35,709 bases of DNA from a virus. The stretch lies in IMG/VR virus record IMGVR_UViG_3300009011_000034, positions 1 through 35,709 of that record; one strand, given 5' to 3'. The position numbers and the translations under genes were made by a program. Positions 7,669-16,577 of this stretch are shown here, piece after piece (the first letter of the stretch is position 1; each line of letters opens with the position of its first letter). Under the pieces are notes generated by a model. That model did no database searches and had not been told where the DNA came from. It saw nothing but the letters and a program-made list of their open reading frames with translations.

Positions 7669-8697
7669 TCATGTAGTTGTATCAACTGCTTTTTCTCCAG
7701 GTTGCCAGCTAAATCGCCTGTCTTCTCTGAGCGTTTCATTCAGCTGATTGAACAGTTGGCAGATCGGCCGGATCTCATTGCTTGTGTACACCCGATCGAT
7801 CTTCTCGATATCGCCGAAGCCGCCGGTGTTTTCCGGGATGATGCCGGCCAGTGCAGGGTTCATCCGCCAGGCCGCGATGACGTCGTTTCGGGTGATGTTT
7901 TTGACTTTCTCCAGCTCGTCCTTCGCCTGAAAGTCCCCCACGGGGATGATCTGGATCGCGTTTTCCTTGCCGTTGGGAATGTTGACGAACATCGAGCGGA
8001 AGTTACCCACACCCTTACTGGCACTGATCTGTGCGCGCAGCTCGTCCTCGTCCTCCTCAGTCAGGTCGGGGTCGTTGGTGTAGAAGATGTAGCCGGCGTG
8101 CGCGCCATTGCTGTAGTACCTGCGGCGGAACAGGGTCGCGGCTTCGTTGAGTAGCAACGCCTGCAGTCCGCCCAGGTAGTCCGGCACGCCGTAGATATTC
8201 TGTTCCACGTCGTAGTCCAGGACGTGTTCGATCTCGTCCTCTTCAAACTCCATTTCTTTGTTGTCGGGCAGCAGCATCACAAACCCGCCACCCACCTTGA
8301 CCCGCATGTTGATCGCCGGCAGGTGCTGCAGCTCCAGCACCTGGCCAAAAGCATTTCTATGGCGAAGCAGATACGCCTCGCCGAACACCATGTAGTCCAG
8401 GCCAGCCCGTCCCATGGTCTGCGTGCAGCAGCCGGGGGAGGCAATGAACTCACGCAGCAGCAGGTTGCGCTTGAACTTCGGAATGGCACCGTGGTGCGCG
8501 TTGGCGCGCAATAGCTTGGCCAGGCCGACACGCGACACCGGCGGCTTGTAGATCTTGCCGTCGTCGCTGGGAAACACACCCACGTACTCGCCGATGTTGC
8601 CGGACAGCACCTGCTCGGGCTCCCCGAACGTAAAGCTGCGCAGGGGCTGCTGCGGTTGTTGAACTGCTTGTGGATTTTTGCGTTTGTGGTTGGCCAT
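7669..8697 (-). CDS. Q: Portal protein (P2 gpQ/PBSX family)
   Basis: A 342-aa portal subunit. The dodecameric ring at the capsid vertex conducts DNA and joins the tail. Characteristic stretches are NIGEYVGVFPSDDGKIYKPP, LDYMVFGEAYLLRHRN, VLDYDVEQNIYGVPDYLGGLQ, RRYYSNGAHAGYIFYTNDP and WRMNPALAGIIPENTGGFGDIEK. The length matches P2 gpQ. The start MANHKRKNPQ at 8697 is inside the open frame of the terminase gene, in another frame. Confidence 0.93.
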   Translation of the reverse strand: MANHKRKNPQAVQQPQQPLRSFTFGEPEQVLSGNIGEYVGVFPSDDGKIYKPPVSRVGLAKLLRANAHHGAIPKFKRNLLLREFIASPGCCTQTMGRAGLDYMVFGEAYLLRHRNAFGQVLELQHLPAINMRVKVGGGFVMLLPDNKEMEFEEDEIEHVLDYDVEQNIYGVPDYLGGLQALLLNEAATLFRRRYYSNGAHAGYIFYTNDPDLTEEDEDELRAQISASKGVGNFRSMFVNIPNGKENAIQIIPVGDFQAKDELEKVKNITRNDVIAAWRMNPALAGIIPENTGGFGDIEKIDRVYTSNEIRPICQLFNQLNETLREDRRFSWQPGEKAVDTTT

Positions 8698-10492
8698 GGC
8701 TGCTGTGGGTGCTCGTGACGTAACGGCTGCGGCGCCGCTTGTTGGTATTTAGGGGTTCGTTGGCCAAGGCGTGCATTACCGCCCAGGCAATATCGGCGTG
8801 GCCGGTGGCATCGGTGCGCGAAGCGCTGTAGGTAATCTGGCCACTGTTGGTGGCGCCGCGCTTGATGGTCAGGAAGGCCTGGGCGATGTCGGTCCAGCCA
8901 GCATCCCACTCGATGCGGCTGCCTTGGATCGTGTCCTGGGCCTTAAGTACCAGGGCGTTTTTCGCCTCAAGGCTGTAGTGAATCGGCGTCGCCTTCGCGT
9001 AAAAGTCGCGCACCAGGTCGAACACGCCGTATCCCACGCCGGTGACGTCGATGCCGATGTGTTGCACGTTGAAGCGCTCGGTCAGCTTCTTGACCTGGGC
9101 GGCCTGGTAGGTGAACGAATGTCCCCGCCAGCTGTGCTTTTCCAGGATCCGGAACTTCGCCCCGGGTTCGAGCGGCGGCGCGATGACCACGCAGGTGGCG
9201 TCGTCGCGGGTGCGACTCGGGTCGTAGCCGAGCCAGACCGGGCTGTTGCCAAATGGGCGATCCAAGTCCGGGTTGTAGTCCTCCCACAACGACAGATCCG
9301 AGTAGCAGCGCTCAAGATCCTTGAGGCTGAAAACGCTTTGGGTGCTGTCGATGAACTTGCAGTAGAACAGCTGCTGGAACTTGTCCTCGTCGTACTCCAG
9401 CTGCAGCTGCTCGAGGTCGAACAGATCGCAGCCGCCGGCGATCGCATCGTCCAGGGTGATGGTCTTGCGCCACTGGCCGTCCGGACACAGCGCGCCCTGT
9501 GTATAGGCCGTCTCACTGGGCCAGACGCCGCCGGCCTTTTTGCCGCGCTTGCTGTTGCGGAACTCTTCGCCCGACCAGAATGGGTACGCCTGGTGCGACA
9601 CCGCGCTGGGCGTCGAGAAATAGGTTTTACGCCATTTCTTGTGCGTGCCCATGGCGCTGGCCACGGTGCTCAATTTCTCGAAGTCGCGGATCCAGAAATA
9701 TTCGTCCACGTAGACGTGGCCGTGGTAGCCCTGGGCGGTGCTGCTGTTGGTGCTGAGGAAGCGCAGTTCGGCGCCGTTGCTGAGAGTGACGGGGTTGCCC
9801 GTTAGCTCGATGCCGAACCACTGCTGGGCGAACTGGATGATGTAACTGCGAAAAATCTCCGACTGCGATCGGCTGGCGGAGAGAAACACTTGGTTGTCAC
9901 CGCTCAGCACTGCATCCATGAACGCTTCGCCGGCGAAGTAATAGGTCAGGCCTACCTGGCGGCTTTTGAGGATGTTCCGAACTCGGCGCGTCAGCGGGTT
10001 CTGTTTCGCCGCGAACAGCTCTTTCTGGTAACCGTACATCTTGGAGATGAACTTATCCAGGAAGTCCACTTCGGTCAGGCCGCTGATGTCGTTCTTGGCC
10101 TTCTTTTCGCGCTTCTTGCCGCCGCCATCGCCCCGATCGCGGCGCTGGCCTGAGGGCCGTTCCCGGGGCTCGTCCGGACTTTCGGACGCCACCGCCGGTG
10201 CGGGCTTCGCCGACTGCTTAATCAGGCGTTCACGCAGGGTGGTCAGGCGCTCCAATTCGTCGAGTTCGCCCTTGGTCAGCGTGTCGACTTTCTCCAGGAT
10301 CAAGGTGATCCGCCGGCTGATGGCGGTCAGCGGTTCCTCGTCCGTCAGCATCTCGTCCCAGCATCCTTGGCGGATCCAGTAGTAGACGATGCGGATGTTG
10401 GGCAGCTTCAAATGCGCCTGGATTTCCTTCACCGAACAGCGGCGTAGGTAGAGGCGTTTGGCGGCTTCTTTGACTTCGGTCGGGTAGTTCAT
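8450..10492 (-). CDS. P: Terminase large (ATPase) subunit, P2 gpP-like, with long overlapping C-terminus
   Basis: Cuts and translocates DNA into the prohead. 680 aa from MNYPTEVKEAAKRLYLRR at 10492. An N-terminal HTH region is followed by the P-loop-like KSRQVGLTYYFA, Walker B-like VYVDEYFWI, and nuclease-domain motifs WLGYDPSRTRDDATCVV and IGIDVTGVGYGVFDLV. P2 gpP is about 590 aa. Here about 80 extra low-complexity, Arg/Gln/Ala-rich residues run in the +1 frame over the start of the portal gene. That overlap (8450-8697) may be a lost stop. Confidence 0.9.
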   Translation of the reverse strand: MNYPTEVKEAAKRLYLRRCSVKEIQAHLKLPNIRIVYYWIRQGCWDEMLTDEEPLTAISRRITLILEKVDTLTKGELDELERLTTLRERLIKQSAKPAPAVASESPDEPRERPSGQRRDRGDGGGKKREKKAKNDISGLTEVDFLDKFISKMYGYQKELFAAKQNPLTRRVRNILKSRQVGLTYYFAGEAFMDAVLSGDNQVFLSASRSQSEIFRSYIIQFAQQWFGIELTGNPVTLSNGAELRFLSTNSSTAQGYHGHVYVDEYFWIRDFEKLSTVASAMGTHKKWRKTYFSTPSAVSHQAYPFWSGEEFRNSKRGKKAGGVWPSETAYTQGALCPDGQWRKTITLDDAIAGGCDLFDLEQLQLEYDEDKFQQLFYCKFIDSTQSVFSLKDLERCYSDLSLWEDYNPDLDRPFGNSPVWLGYDPSRTRDDATCVVIAPPLEPGAKFRILEKHSWRGHSFTYQAAQVKKLTERFNVQHIGIDVTGVGYGVFDLVRDFYAKATPIHYSLEAKNALVLKAQDTIQGSRIEWDAGWTDIAQAFLTIKRGATNSGQITYSASRTDATGHADIAWAVMHALANEPLNTNKRRRSRYVTSTHSSHGQPQTQKSTSSSTTAAAPAQLYVRGARAGAVRQHRRVRGCVSQRRRQDLQAAGVACRPGQAIARQRAPRCHSEVQAQPAAA

Positions 10493-10654
10493 GGACCGCA
10501 GTCTATGCGGCGAAAACGCTGGAAACGTGGAGTTAAATTCCGTGATCAGCCTATATCGCGGATATAGGAGAAGGGCGCATTTGTACCGTTTGTTTGGGGG
10601 CAAACGGCTCCCTATCGTGGCGGCTCATTCAACGATTGAGTGCAGTTACCCCTC
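10493..10654. promoter_or_regulatory. Divergent late promoter region
   Basis: A 162-base gap between the leftward terminase-portal operon and the rightward capsid-tail operon, equivalent to the P2 PP/PO region. It contains two dyads. One is CCTATATC-GCG-GATATAGG (10550-10568), perfect, with TATA-like -10 character on both strands. The other is CCGTTTG-N8-CAAACGG (10586-10607), a candidate site for the Ogr-type activator. Confidence 0.6.
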
Positions 10655-11575
10655 ATGCCCCGTTCCCTTGTTTCATTCTGGAAACGTGTCGCCACCAGCG
10701 GCACCACCGCTGATGGCCGCGAGATCCTTCCCCAGGAACTGCGCGATATCGCCGAAACCTACAAACCGTCCAAATACACCGCCGTGATCTGGAGTGAGCA
10801 CGAACGCTGGCAGGGCTCGCACGGCACCGTCTTTGCCGTGCGTTTGGTCGAAGAAGCGGACGATCTGGAGCAAGGCCAAGTCGGTCTGGAAGCACAGTTG
10901 AAACCTAACGATCGGCTGCTGTACCTCAATGACCAGGGCCAGAAGCTGTTCAGCAGCATCGAAATCACCCCGAATTTCGCCGGCAGCGGTAAGGCCTATC
11001 TGACCGGTCTGGCAGTCACCGACTCGCCGGCCAGCCTGGGCACCCAGGAACTCTACTTTTCCAAAAAGACCCACGACGACGCGTACTTCGCTGCCTCCCA
11101 TGAGCTTGGCCCGCTGCGCGAATCGCAGCCTCAAGGCGAGATCAGCAAATTGCTCGCCGCATTTACAGGCCTGTTCAAGCGCTTCGGCCTCGAAGAAGCC
11201 ACTGAACCAACCACCCCACAAACCGAGAGCAAACCCCCAATGGATGAAGCTACCGCAACGGCTTTGAAGGCCCTGCTGGCGCAGCTGCTGGTCGTCGCTG
11301 CCGGCATTCAGGCCGTGATCGAGCCTGCAGCCGAAGAGGCACCAGAACCCGATCAAGCCCCGATCGACGACGTGAGCGCGGCAGTGGACGAAATCGTCGC
11401 CACTGCAGAAGAAGAGCGCGAGTTCGCACGCAAGGGTGGCGGCTCCAACAAGGCCGTATTGGCTGCACTGTCGAACCTTCAAAAGCAGTTCACCGCACTG
11501 CAGAACACCACCACTGGCCGTCAACTGCCGCGCACCACGGGCGCCACTGACAAAGCCAAAGCGCGGGTGCTCTGA
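10655..11575 (+). CDS. O: Capsid scaffolding protein with protease domain (P2 gpO-like)
   Basis: Guides capsid assembly, then self-cleaves and processes capsid proteins. 306 aa from the ATG at 10655, chosen because MPRSLVSFWKRVATSGTTADGREI aligns with gpO starts; the ribosome-binding site is weak and an in-frame GTG at 10640 is possible. Candidate catalytic residues, by analogy with gpO Asp-His-Ser, are D20, H49 and S100/S101 (in SSIEITPNF). Conserved YLTGLAVTDSPASLGTQEL follows. The C-terminal part is acidic and helical, as expected for scaffold. Confidence 0.92.
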   Translation: MPRSLVSFWKRVATSGTTADGREILPQELRDIAETYKPSKYTAVIWSEHERWQGSHGTVFAVRLVEEADDLEQGQVGLEAQLKPNDRLLYLNDQGQKLFSSIEITPNFAGSGKAYLTGLAVTDSPASLGTQELYFSKKTHDDAYFAASHELGPLRESQPQGEISKLLAAFTGLFKRFGLEEATEPTTPQTESKPPMDEATATALKALLAQLLVVAAGIQAVIEPAAEEAPEPDQAPIDDVSAAVDEIVATAEEEREFARKGGGSNKAVLAALSNLQKQFTALQNTTTGRQLPRTTGATDKAKARVL

Positions 11576-11576
11576 C

Positions 11577-12593
11577 ATGGCCAATCTGAGCGCCTACGGC
11601 GCGAAAATGTATGCACAGCTGCAGCTCGACATCGCCGAAACCTATGGCGTTGAGTTGGCCAGCAAGCAGTTCAGTGTAGATCCGACGATCGCCCAGGAAT
11701 TGAACGACGCGATTACCGCCAAGTCGGATTTCCTGCAGCGTATCAACGTCATTCCGGTGATCGAGATCAAAGGTCAAAAGGTGTTTATCGGTGTATCTGG
11801 CCCGGTCACCGGCCGCACCAACACCAAGACCACTGACCGCGAAGCCAAAGACATTTCGGCGCTGGATCAGACCACCTACGAACTGTCCTCGACCGAATCC
11901 GACGTAGGCCTGCCGTACGCGAAAATCGACGCCTGGGCCAAGTTCCCGGACTTCCATCAGCGCTATTCCGCTGCGGTGCAGAAGCAGATCGCTCTGGACC
12001 GCATCATGGTCGGTTTCCATGGTACCCACGCCGCCCCGCAGACCGATATTGCCGCTTTCCCGATGTTGCAGGACGTGAACAAGGGCTGGCTGCAGCAGGC
12101 GCGTGAGCAGATTCCGGCTCAGGTTCTGAAGGAAGGCAAGACCGCCGGCAAGGTAGTCCTGGGCGTTGATGGCGACTACGCCAACCTCGATGCTCTGGTG
12201 CATGACACCAAGCAGATGGTGGACGAACGTCTGCGTGATGGCGGCGACCTGATCGCCATTATCGGTACTGACCTGCTGGCAGCCGACAAGGCGAAGCTGT
12301 ACGCCAAACAAGGCGACGTGCCGACCGAAAAAGAGCGCATCGAAGAAGCCCAGGTGATCGCCACCTACGGCGGCCTGCCGAGCTTCAGCGTGCCGTTCTT
12401 CCCGGTCAACGCCGTGGTGGTCACCAGCTGGGACAACCTGTCGATCTACTTCCAGGATTCTAGCTGGCGCAAGCAGACCGTGGAGAACTCCAAGCGCTCC
12501 CGTGTCGAGGATTACAACAGCCGCAACGAGGGCTACGTGATCGAGCAGCTGGAGAAATTCGCGATGACCGAGAACGTGGAGCTGGTGAAGTGA
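11577..12593 (+). CDS. N: Major capsid protein (P2 gpN-like)
   Basis: A 338-aa HK97-fold capsid precursor. The start MANLSAYGAKMYAQLQLDIAETYGV and the middle FLQRINVIPVIEIKGQKVFIGVSGPVTGRTNT are typical of P2 gpN proteins, as is the MVGFHGTHAAPQTDIAAFPMLQDVNKGWLQ segment. The ATG follows the scaffold stop by one base. Processing by the gpO protease would remove an N-terminal segment. Confidence 0.94.
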   Translation: MANLSAYGAKMYAQLQLDIAETYGVELASKQFSVDPTIAQELNDAITAKSDFLQRINVIPVIEIKGQKVFIGVSGPVTGRTNTKTTDREAKDISALDQTTYELSSTESDVGLPYAKIDAWAKFPDFHQRYSAAVQKQIALDRIMVGFHGTHAAPQTDIAAFPMLQDVNKGWLQQAREQIPAQVLKEGKTAGKVVLGVDGDYANLDALVHDTKQMVDERLRDGGDLIAIIGTDLLAADKAKLYAKQGDVPTEKERIEEAQVIATYGGLPSFSVPFFPVNAVVVTSWDNLSIYFQDSSWRKQTVENSKRSRVEDYNSRNEGYVIEQLEKFAMTENVELVK

Positions 12594-13312
12594 GCCTGGC
12601 CCTTGCGCACAAACGCCGCATCCAGGCCTTGGGGGGCGCCGCCTTAGCCGCTGCCGCAGCGGCACCGCTGGCGTACTCGCCGGCGGAAGCGCTGAGCAGT
12701 CCGGCCAATGCCCGCAAACATTTGCTGCTGATGGAAGCGTCCCTGGATCAGGATCTGGAGCGCCTGAGCGCGCTCAAGAATCTGGCCAGCAAGCAGTCGC
12801 TCAAGCGTGAGGAACTGCTGCCCAAGTACCAGGACTTCATCCAGCGTTACATGGAATCGGGCCTGGTGATGCCGAACCGCGTCCTGGTGCAGGTCATGAT
12901 TTGGCTGTTCGACACCGAGCAGTTCGAAGACGGGCTGGAGCTGGCGGACTTCGCGATCGAGCAGGGCCAGGAAATGCCAGAGCGTTTCAAGCGCCGCGAC
13001 GTGCAGACCTTCGTCGCGGACGCCGTGATCGAATGGGCTTATGCCGAGTACAGCGCCCAGCGCAGCCCGGAGCCGTACCTGTCCGACCTGCTGCCGCGTG
13101 TCGATGGTGAATGGGAGCTGACCGAACAGATCCCGTCCAAGTACCACAAGTTGATCGGCATGCGCGCCATGGAGGCCGAACAGTGGGAAACCGCGCTCAA
13201 GCATCTTGAGCGTTCCACTGAGTTGTATTCGAAGGCCGGCAACGACACCCGCATCGAGAAGTGCCGCAAGGCACTGGCCAAACAAGTAACCGCCACCAAC
13301 GGCGCCCGATAA
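12590..13312 (+). CDS. M: Terminase small (endonuclease) subunit, P2 gpM-like
   Basis: 240 aa from a GTG at 12590 that overlaps the capsid stop. P2 gpM recognises and cuts cos ends with gpP. Recognised by position and by the conserved core with HLLLMEASLDQDLERL, RYMESGLVMPNRVLVQVMIWLFDTEQFEDGLELADFAIEQGQ and VADAVIEWAYAE. The Ala-rich N-terminal stretch (about residues 14-30) is low complexity, not a credible signal peptide in this family. Confidence 0.9.
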   Translation: MSLALAHKRRIQALGGAALAAAAAAPLAYSPAEALSSPANARKHLLLMEASLDQDLERLSALKNLASKQSLKREELLPKYQDFIQRYMESGLVMPNRVLVQVMIWLFDTEQFEDGLELADFAIEQGQEMPERFKRRDVQTFVADAVIEWAYAEYSAQRSPEPYLSDLLPRVDGEWELTEQIPSKYHKLIGMRAMEAEQWETALKHLERSTELYSKAGNDTRIEKCRKALAKQVTATNGAR

Positions 13313-13410
13313 CCGACTACCCCCCCAGCGGGGAACTGTGGACGTGTGTCTGCCATTTATGGCCAGCCCCACGAAAAACAGTCTCCCCGCCCTAATTCGA
13401 GCGGCCAGCA

Positions 13411-13872
13411 ATGAGCTTTTCCGGCAAACCCACCACTTTTGTGGAACAGACGATTGAGAACGACGGCTTTTGGCCGGACCTCTCCGTGTCCGAGTTCCAG
13501 AAGGGTTACCGCCTGCCGGCGGAGTTCCTGGGCGAGCTGCTGACCGACGCACTGAGCATCGCGATGGCTGAGGTCAACACCGACCTGGCCAAGCTCAAAG
13601 TCCGCTGGCAAACCGTCGGCGTCACCAACGTTGAGTCTGCAGATTCCACGCTGCTGCCTGAGCGGGCCTTGAAGACGAAGCTATACAAGCGCGCCGTTTA
13701 CTGTCGTGCAAAGGCCAGCGCGCTGCAGCAGTTTCCCACCGTGACCCGACGCGAAAGTGCCGAGAACACCGGCAAGGAAGCGCCGGAGCGTGAAGACACG
13801 TTCCTGGCTTTCAGCCAGCAGGCCGTGCGCGCCCTGCAGGGCCGTGGCCGCATCACGGCGGCGCTGCTATGA
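13411..13872 (+). CDS. L: Head completion/stabilisation protein (P2 gpL-like)
   Basis: A 153-aa protein that closes the head-neck joint after packaging. Recognised by position after gpM and by FWPDLSVSEFQKGYRLP and AVYCRAKASALQQFPTVTRRE. The ATG lies 98 bases after the gpM stop, a gap with no visible gene, and the gene overlaps the next start by four bases. Confidence 0.87.
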   Translation: MSFSGKPTTFVEQTIENDGFWPDLSVSEFQKGYRLPAEFLGELLTDALSIAMAEVNTDLAKLKVRWQTVGVTNVESADSTLLPERALKTKLYKRAVYCRAKASALQQFPTVTRRESAENTGKEAPEREDTFLAFSQQAVRALQGRGRITAALL

Positions 13873-14321
13873 CCAAGCTGCAGAAACTGACCGCCTATCT
13901 GCTGGAACGCCGCCTGGTCGAACCTGAACAGCTCGATAGCTGGACCGAGCAAGTCACCCTCGAACTCGTCTGGAAGCCCGACGTGGACGGCATGCACCTG
14001 GGCGACATGCGCTATCGCGCTGCGATCATCCTGGAGCGCTTCGCGGATCACCCGGCGCGGCTAATGGCACTGATCGGGAGCTGGCTGGAAAACAACGATC
14101 CCGGCCGCGATCGGCATCAACTGCCGGCGCCGCTGTTCGCCGTCGAGATGCTGGACAACGACCTGGCCGACGTGGATATCACCCTGGAGTTCGTCGAGCC
14201 GCAATACCTGGCCGAAGACCCTGTCGGCGAGATCCAGGCTTTCGGTAAGACCTGGGCATTTGTGCCGTTTGATCTGTGGGTCGCTGAGCGCGGCGAGGTG
14301 GCCACCGATGGCGGGGCGTAG
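13869..14321 (+). CDS. R: Tail completion protein (P2 gpR-like)
   Basis: A 150-aa protein with ATGA overlap to the head completion gene. MTKLQKLTAYLLERRLVEPEQLDSW and the C-terminal DVDITLEFVEPQYL fit the gpR tail completion family, which caps the tail end that joins the head. It also overlaps the gpS-like gene by 14 bases. No lysis gene lies between head and tail completion genes here, unlike P2; the lysis genes are further downstream. Confidence 0.8.
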   Translation: MTKLQKLTAYLLERRLVEPEQLDSWTEQVTLELVWKPDVDGMHLGDMRYRAAIILERFADHPARLMALIGSWLENNDPGRDRHQLPAPLFAVEMLDNDLADVDITLEFVEPQYLAEDPVGEIQAFGKTWAFVPFDLWVAERGEVATDGGA

Positions 14322-14991
14322 CACCTTCGAACTCGATGCACGCGGTTACCTGGGCGTGCGCGAGCAACTGGCACTGCTCAGCCTGCCGCCCCAACTGCGC
14401 CGGCGCCTGCTGAACAACGTGACCAAGCGCGTGCGGACGATGAGCCGCAAGCGTGTGCGCGATCAGCGGAACCTGGACGGCTCACCTTTCGAGGCGCGCA
14501 AGGGTTCCGGTAAGGGCAAAAAAAAGATGGAAGCCGGTCTGGCCAAGCTGATGATGGTGACCCGTGTCAGCTCCGACGAAGCCGAACTGGGCTGGAAAAA
14601 CGCGCTGACGCGCTGGGTCGCCGCGCAGCAACACCACGGCGTCAGCGAGCGCCGTACCGCTGCGCAGATGCGCCGCTGGAACAAAACCCCACCTGGTCTG
14701 GCCGCCACCGACAAGCAGGCAAAGCGCCTGCGCCGGTTGGGATTCCGTGTGCGCCAGGCGGGCAAAAAGACGCTGACTCGGCCGTCAGTGGCGTGGATTC
14801 AAGAGCATGTGAACTACGCCAAGGCGGGGCTGTTGATCCGCATCCTGGACGACGAGCGAAGCGAAACCACTGGTGCGCAGAGCTGGGAAATAACGCTCCC
14901 GAAGCGCCAGTTCATCGGTATCAACACCGACCGCGACACCAGCCTGCTGGTTAACCAGGTGTTGCAACAAATCCTACATTCACCCCGCTAA
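14308..14991 (+). CDS. S: Virion morphogenesis/tail completion protein (P2 gpS-like)
   Basis: A 227-aa basic protein of the phage virion morphogenesis family, starting MAGRSTFELDARGYLGVREQLALLSLP at 14308. The KRVRTMSRKRVRDQRNLDGSPFEARK segment is characteristic of gpS proteins, and the C-terminus ends in beta-rich TLPKRQFIGINTDR. Together with gpR it completes the tail. The start is inside the gpR gene, which implies coupled translation. Confidence 0.88.
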   Translation: MAGRSTFELDARGYLGVREQLALLSLPPQLRRRLLNNVTKRVRTMSRKRVRDQRNLDGSPFEARKGSGKGKKKMEAGLAKLMMVTRVSSDEAELGWKNALTRWVAAQQHHGVSERRTAAQMRRWNKTPPGLAATDKQAKRLRRLGFRVRQAGKKTLTRPSVAWIQEHVNYAKAGLLIRILDDERSETTGAQSWEITLPKRQFIGINTDRDTSLLVNQVLQQILHSPR

Positions 14992-15002
14992 CGAGGCACT
15001 GC

Positions 15003-16118
15003 ATGGCACTCGGTCAAGTCACCGTCGACAATCTCAATCTAGGCCAGGGTGCCGTAACAGAGATTGAGCGGTATTTCCTTTTCATCGGCCCGGCCGGCAA
15101 GAACGTCGGCCAGTTCATTTCGCTGAATACCGACAGCGACCTGGACACCGCCCTGGGCATTCCGTCCAGCGATCTGAAAACCCAAATCACCGCCGCCAAA
15201 CTCAATGGCGGGCAGCGCTGGGCGTGCGTCGCCGCGCCGGTCGGTGCCGAGGGCAATTGGCAGGAAGCGTTGGAAAAGGCTCAACAGCAAGGCATTTCGG
15301 TAGAGGCCGTGGTGATTACCAAACCAGTCGCCACTGCTGGCGAGCTGTCGGCCATGCATGACGCGGCCGTATCGCTGAACAACACCTACGGCCGTCGCGT
15401 TTTCGTCATGGCCAGCGCTGTCGGCATCACCCCCGAACAGACCTGGGCGCAGTACGTGATTGAACACAAGGCGCTGGTGGCAAATCTGGCGGCACCACGT
15501 GTCCTGGTCGTGCCGCAACTTCACGGTAATGACCAGGGTGTGCTGGCCGGACGCCTGGCCAACGCGGCCGTGAGCATTGCTGACAGTCCTATGCGTGTGG
15601 CCACCGGCCCTGTGTTGGGTCTCGGCCCTGTGCCGGTCGACGGCGACAAGGTTCCGTTGCCGTCTGCCGTGCGCAGCGACTTGGATCGGGCGCGGTTCTC
15701 CGTGTCGCAGACGTATCCCGATTACCAGGGCGTGTACTGGGGCGACGGCAACATGCTCGACACCCCTGCGAGTGACTTTCAGGTCGTTGAATACCTGCGC
15801 ATTACCGACAAGGCGGCACGTCTGATCCGGCCCCTGTTGATTCGCCGTGTGGCCGATCGCCGCTTGAACAGCACCCCCAACAGCATGGCGGTCAACACCA
15901 ACCAACTGATGGCGCCGCTGCGTGCCATGGCCAAGTCCACCACGTTCAACGGAGAGGTGTTCCCTGGTGACATCGAGCCGCCAAAAGACGGCGACCTGGT
16001 GCTGAGCTGGCTGAGCAAAACAAAGGTCGCCGCCTTCATCAAAGTCAAACCCCTCAACTGCCCGAAAGACCTCACGGCGAACATCGCCCTTGATCTTTCC
16101 ACCGACAAAACGGAGTAA
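15003..16118 (+). CDS. Contractile tail sheath protein (DUF2586-like)
   Basis: A 371-aa sheath subunit (MALGQVTVDNLNLGQGAVTEIERYFLFIGP). The protein does not look like P2 gpFI. It matches what I know of the DUF2586 sheath family of HP1/kappa-type phages. Support comes from the VVPQLHGNDQGVLAGRLANAAVSIADSPMRVATG core, the TYPDYQGVYWGDGNML segment and the C-terminal VKPLNCPKDLTANIALDLS, which in sheaths packs on the tube. It precedes the tube gene by six bases, as usual. Confidence 0.85.
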   Translation: MALGQVTVDNLNLGQGAVTEIERYFLFIGPAGKNVGQFISLNTDSDLDTALGIPSSDLKTQITAAKLNGGQRWACVAAPVGAEGNWQEALEKAQQQGISVEAVVITKPVATAGELSAMHDAAVSLNNTYGRRVFVMASAVGITPEQTWAQYVIEHKALVANLAAPRVLVVPQLHGNDQGVLAGRLANAAVSIADSPMRVATGPVLGLGPVPVDGDKVPLPSAVRSDLDRARFSVSQTYPDYQGVYWGDGNMLDTPASDFQVVEYLRITDKAARLIRPLLIRRVADRRLNSTPNSMAVNTNQLMAPLRAMAKSTTFNGEVFPGDIEPPKDGDLVLSWLSKTKVAAFIKVKPLNCPKDLTANIALDLSTDKTE

Positions 16119-16124
16119 CGCCCT

Positions 16125-16577
16125 ATGGCAAAAATCGGCGGTAAGAACTTCGACGTGAGCCTGGGCGACCTGGTGCTGCACGTCGAGAACTGCACCCTGG
16201 ACATCACCGACAACTCGGCGGTGGCGCAAACCCGGGGCGTGCCGGATGGCTATGTGGAAGGCGATGTGGCAGCGGCCGGTGAGTTCGAGTTGGACACCAC
16301 CAACTTCAACCTGCTGATCGACGCGGCGCGATCGGCCGGAAGCTTCCGCGCCTTGAAACCGTTCGACGCGGTGTTTTTCGCCAAGGCCGGTGAAGAAGAG
16401 GAACTGCGCGTCGAAGCTTTCGGCTGCAAGGTGAAGATTTCCAGCCTGTTGGGCATCGATCCGAAGGGTGGTGAAAAGAGCAAACACAAGGTGCCGTTCG
16501 ACGTCACCAGTCCGGACTTTGTGCACATCAACGGCGTGCCATACCTCGACGCCAAAGAGATCGAGGGCCTGCGCTGA
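16125..16577 (+). CDS. Tail tube protein (DUF2597-like)
   Basis: A 150-aa beta-rich protein directly behind the sheath gene. MAKIGGKNFDVSLGDLVLHVENCTLDITDNSAVAQTRG and ELDTTNFNLLIDAARSAGSFR fit the DUF2597 family, the usual partner of DUF2586. Position and size support it as the inner tube subunit through which DNA is ejected. Its stop overlaps the next start (TGATG). Confidence 0.82.
   Translation: MAKIGGKNFDVSLGDLVLHVENCTLDITDNSAVAQTRGVPDGYVEGDVAAAGEFELDTTNFNLLIDAARSAGSFRALKPFDAVFFAKAGEEEELRVEAFGCKVKISSLLGIDPKGGEKSKHKVPFDVTSPDFVHINGVPYLDAKEIEGLR

Noticed and set aside
8771-9805. 344-aa open frame on the plus strand
   Set aside because: Antisense to the terminase gene. GC-rich shadow without a recognisable product.
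11490-12665. 391-aa open frame on the minus strand
   Set aside because: Antisense shadow of the capsid gene.
15039-16526. 495-aa open frame on the minus strand
   Set aside because: Shadow of the sheath and tube genes; His/Gln/Arg-rich composition is typical of antisense frames.
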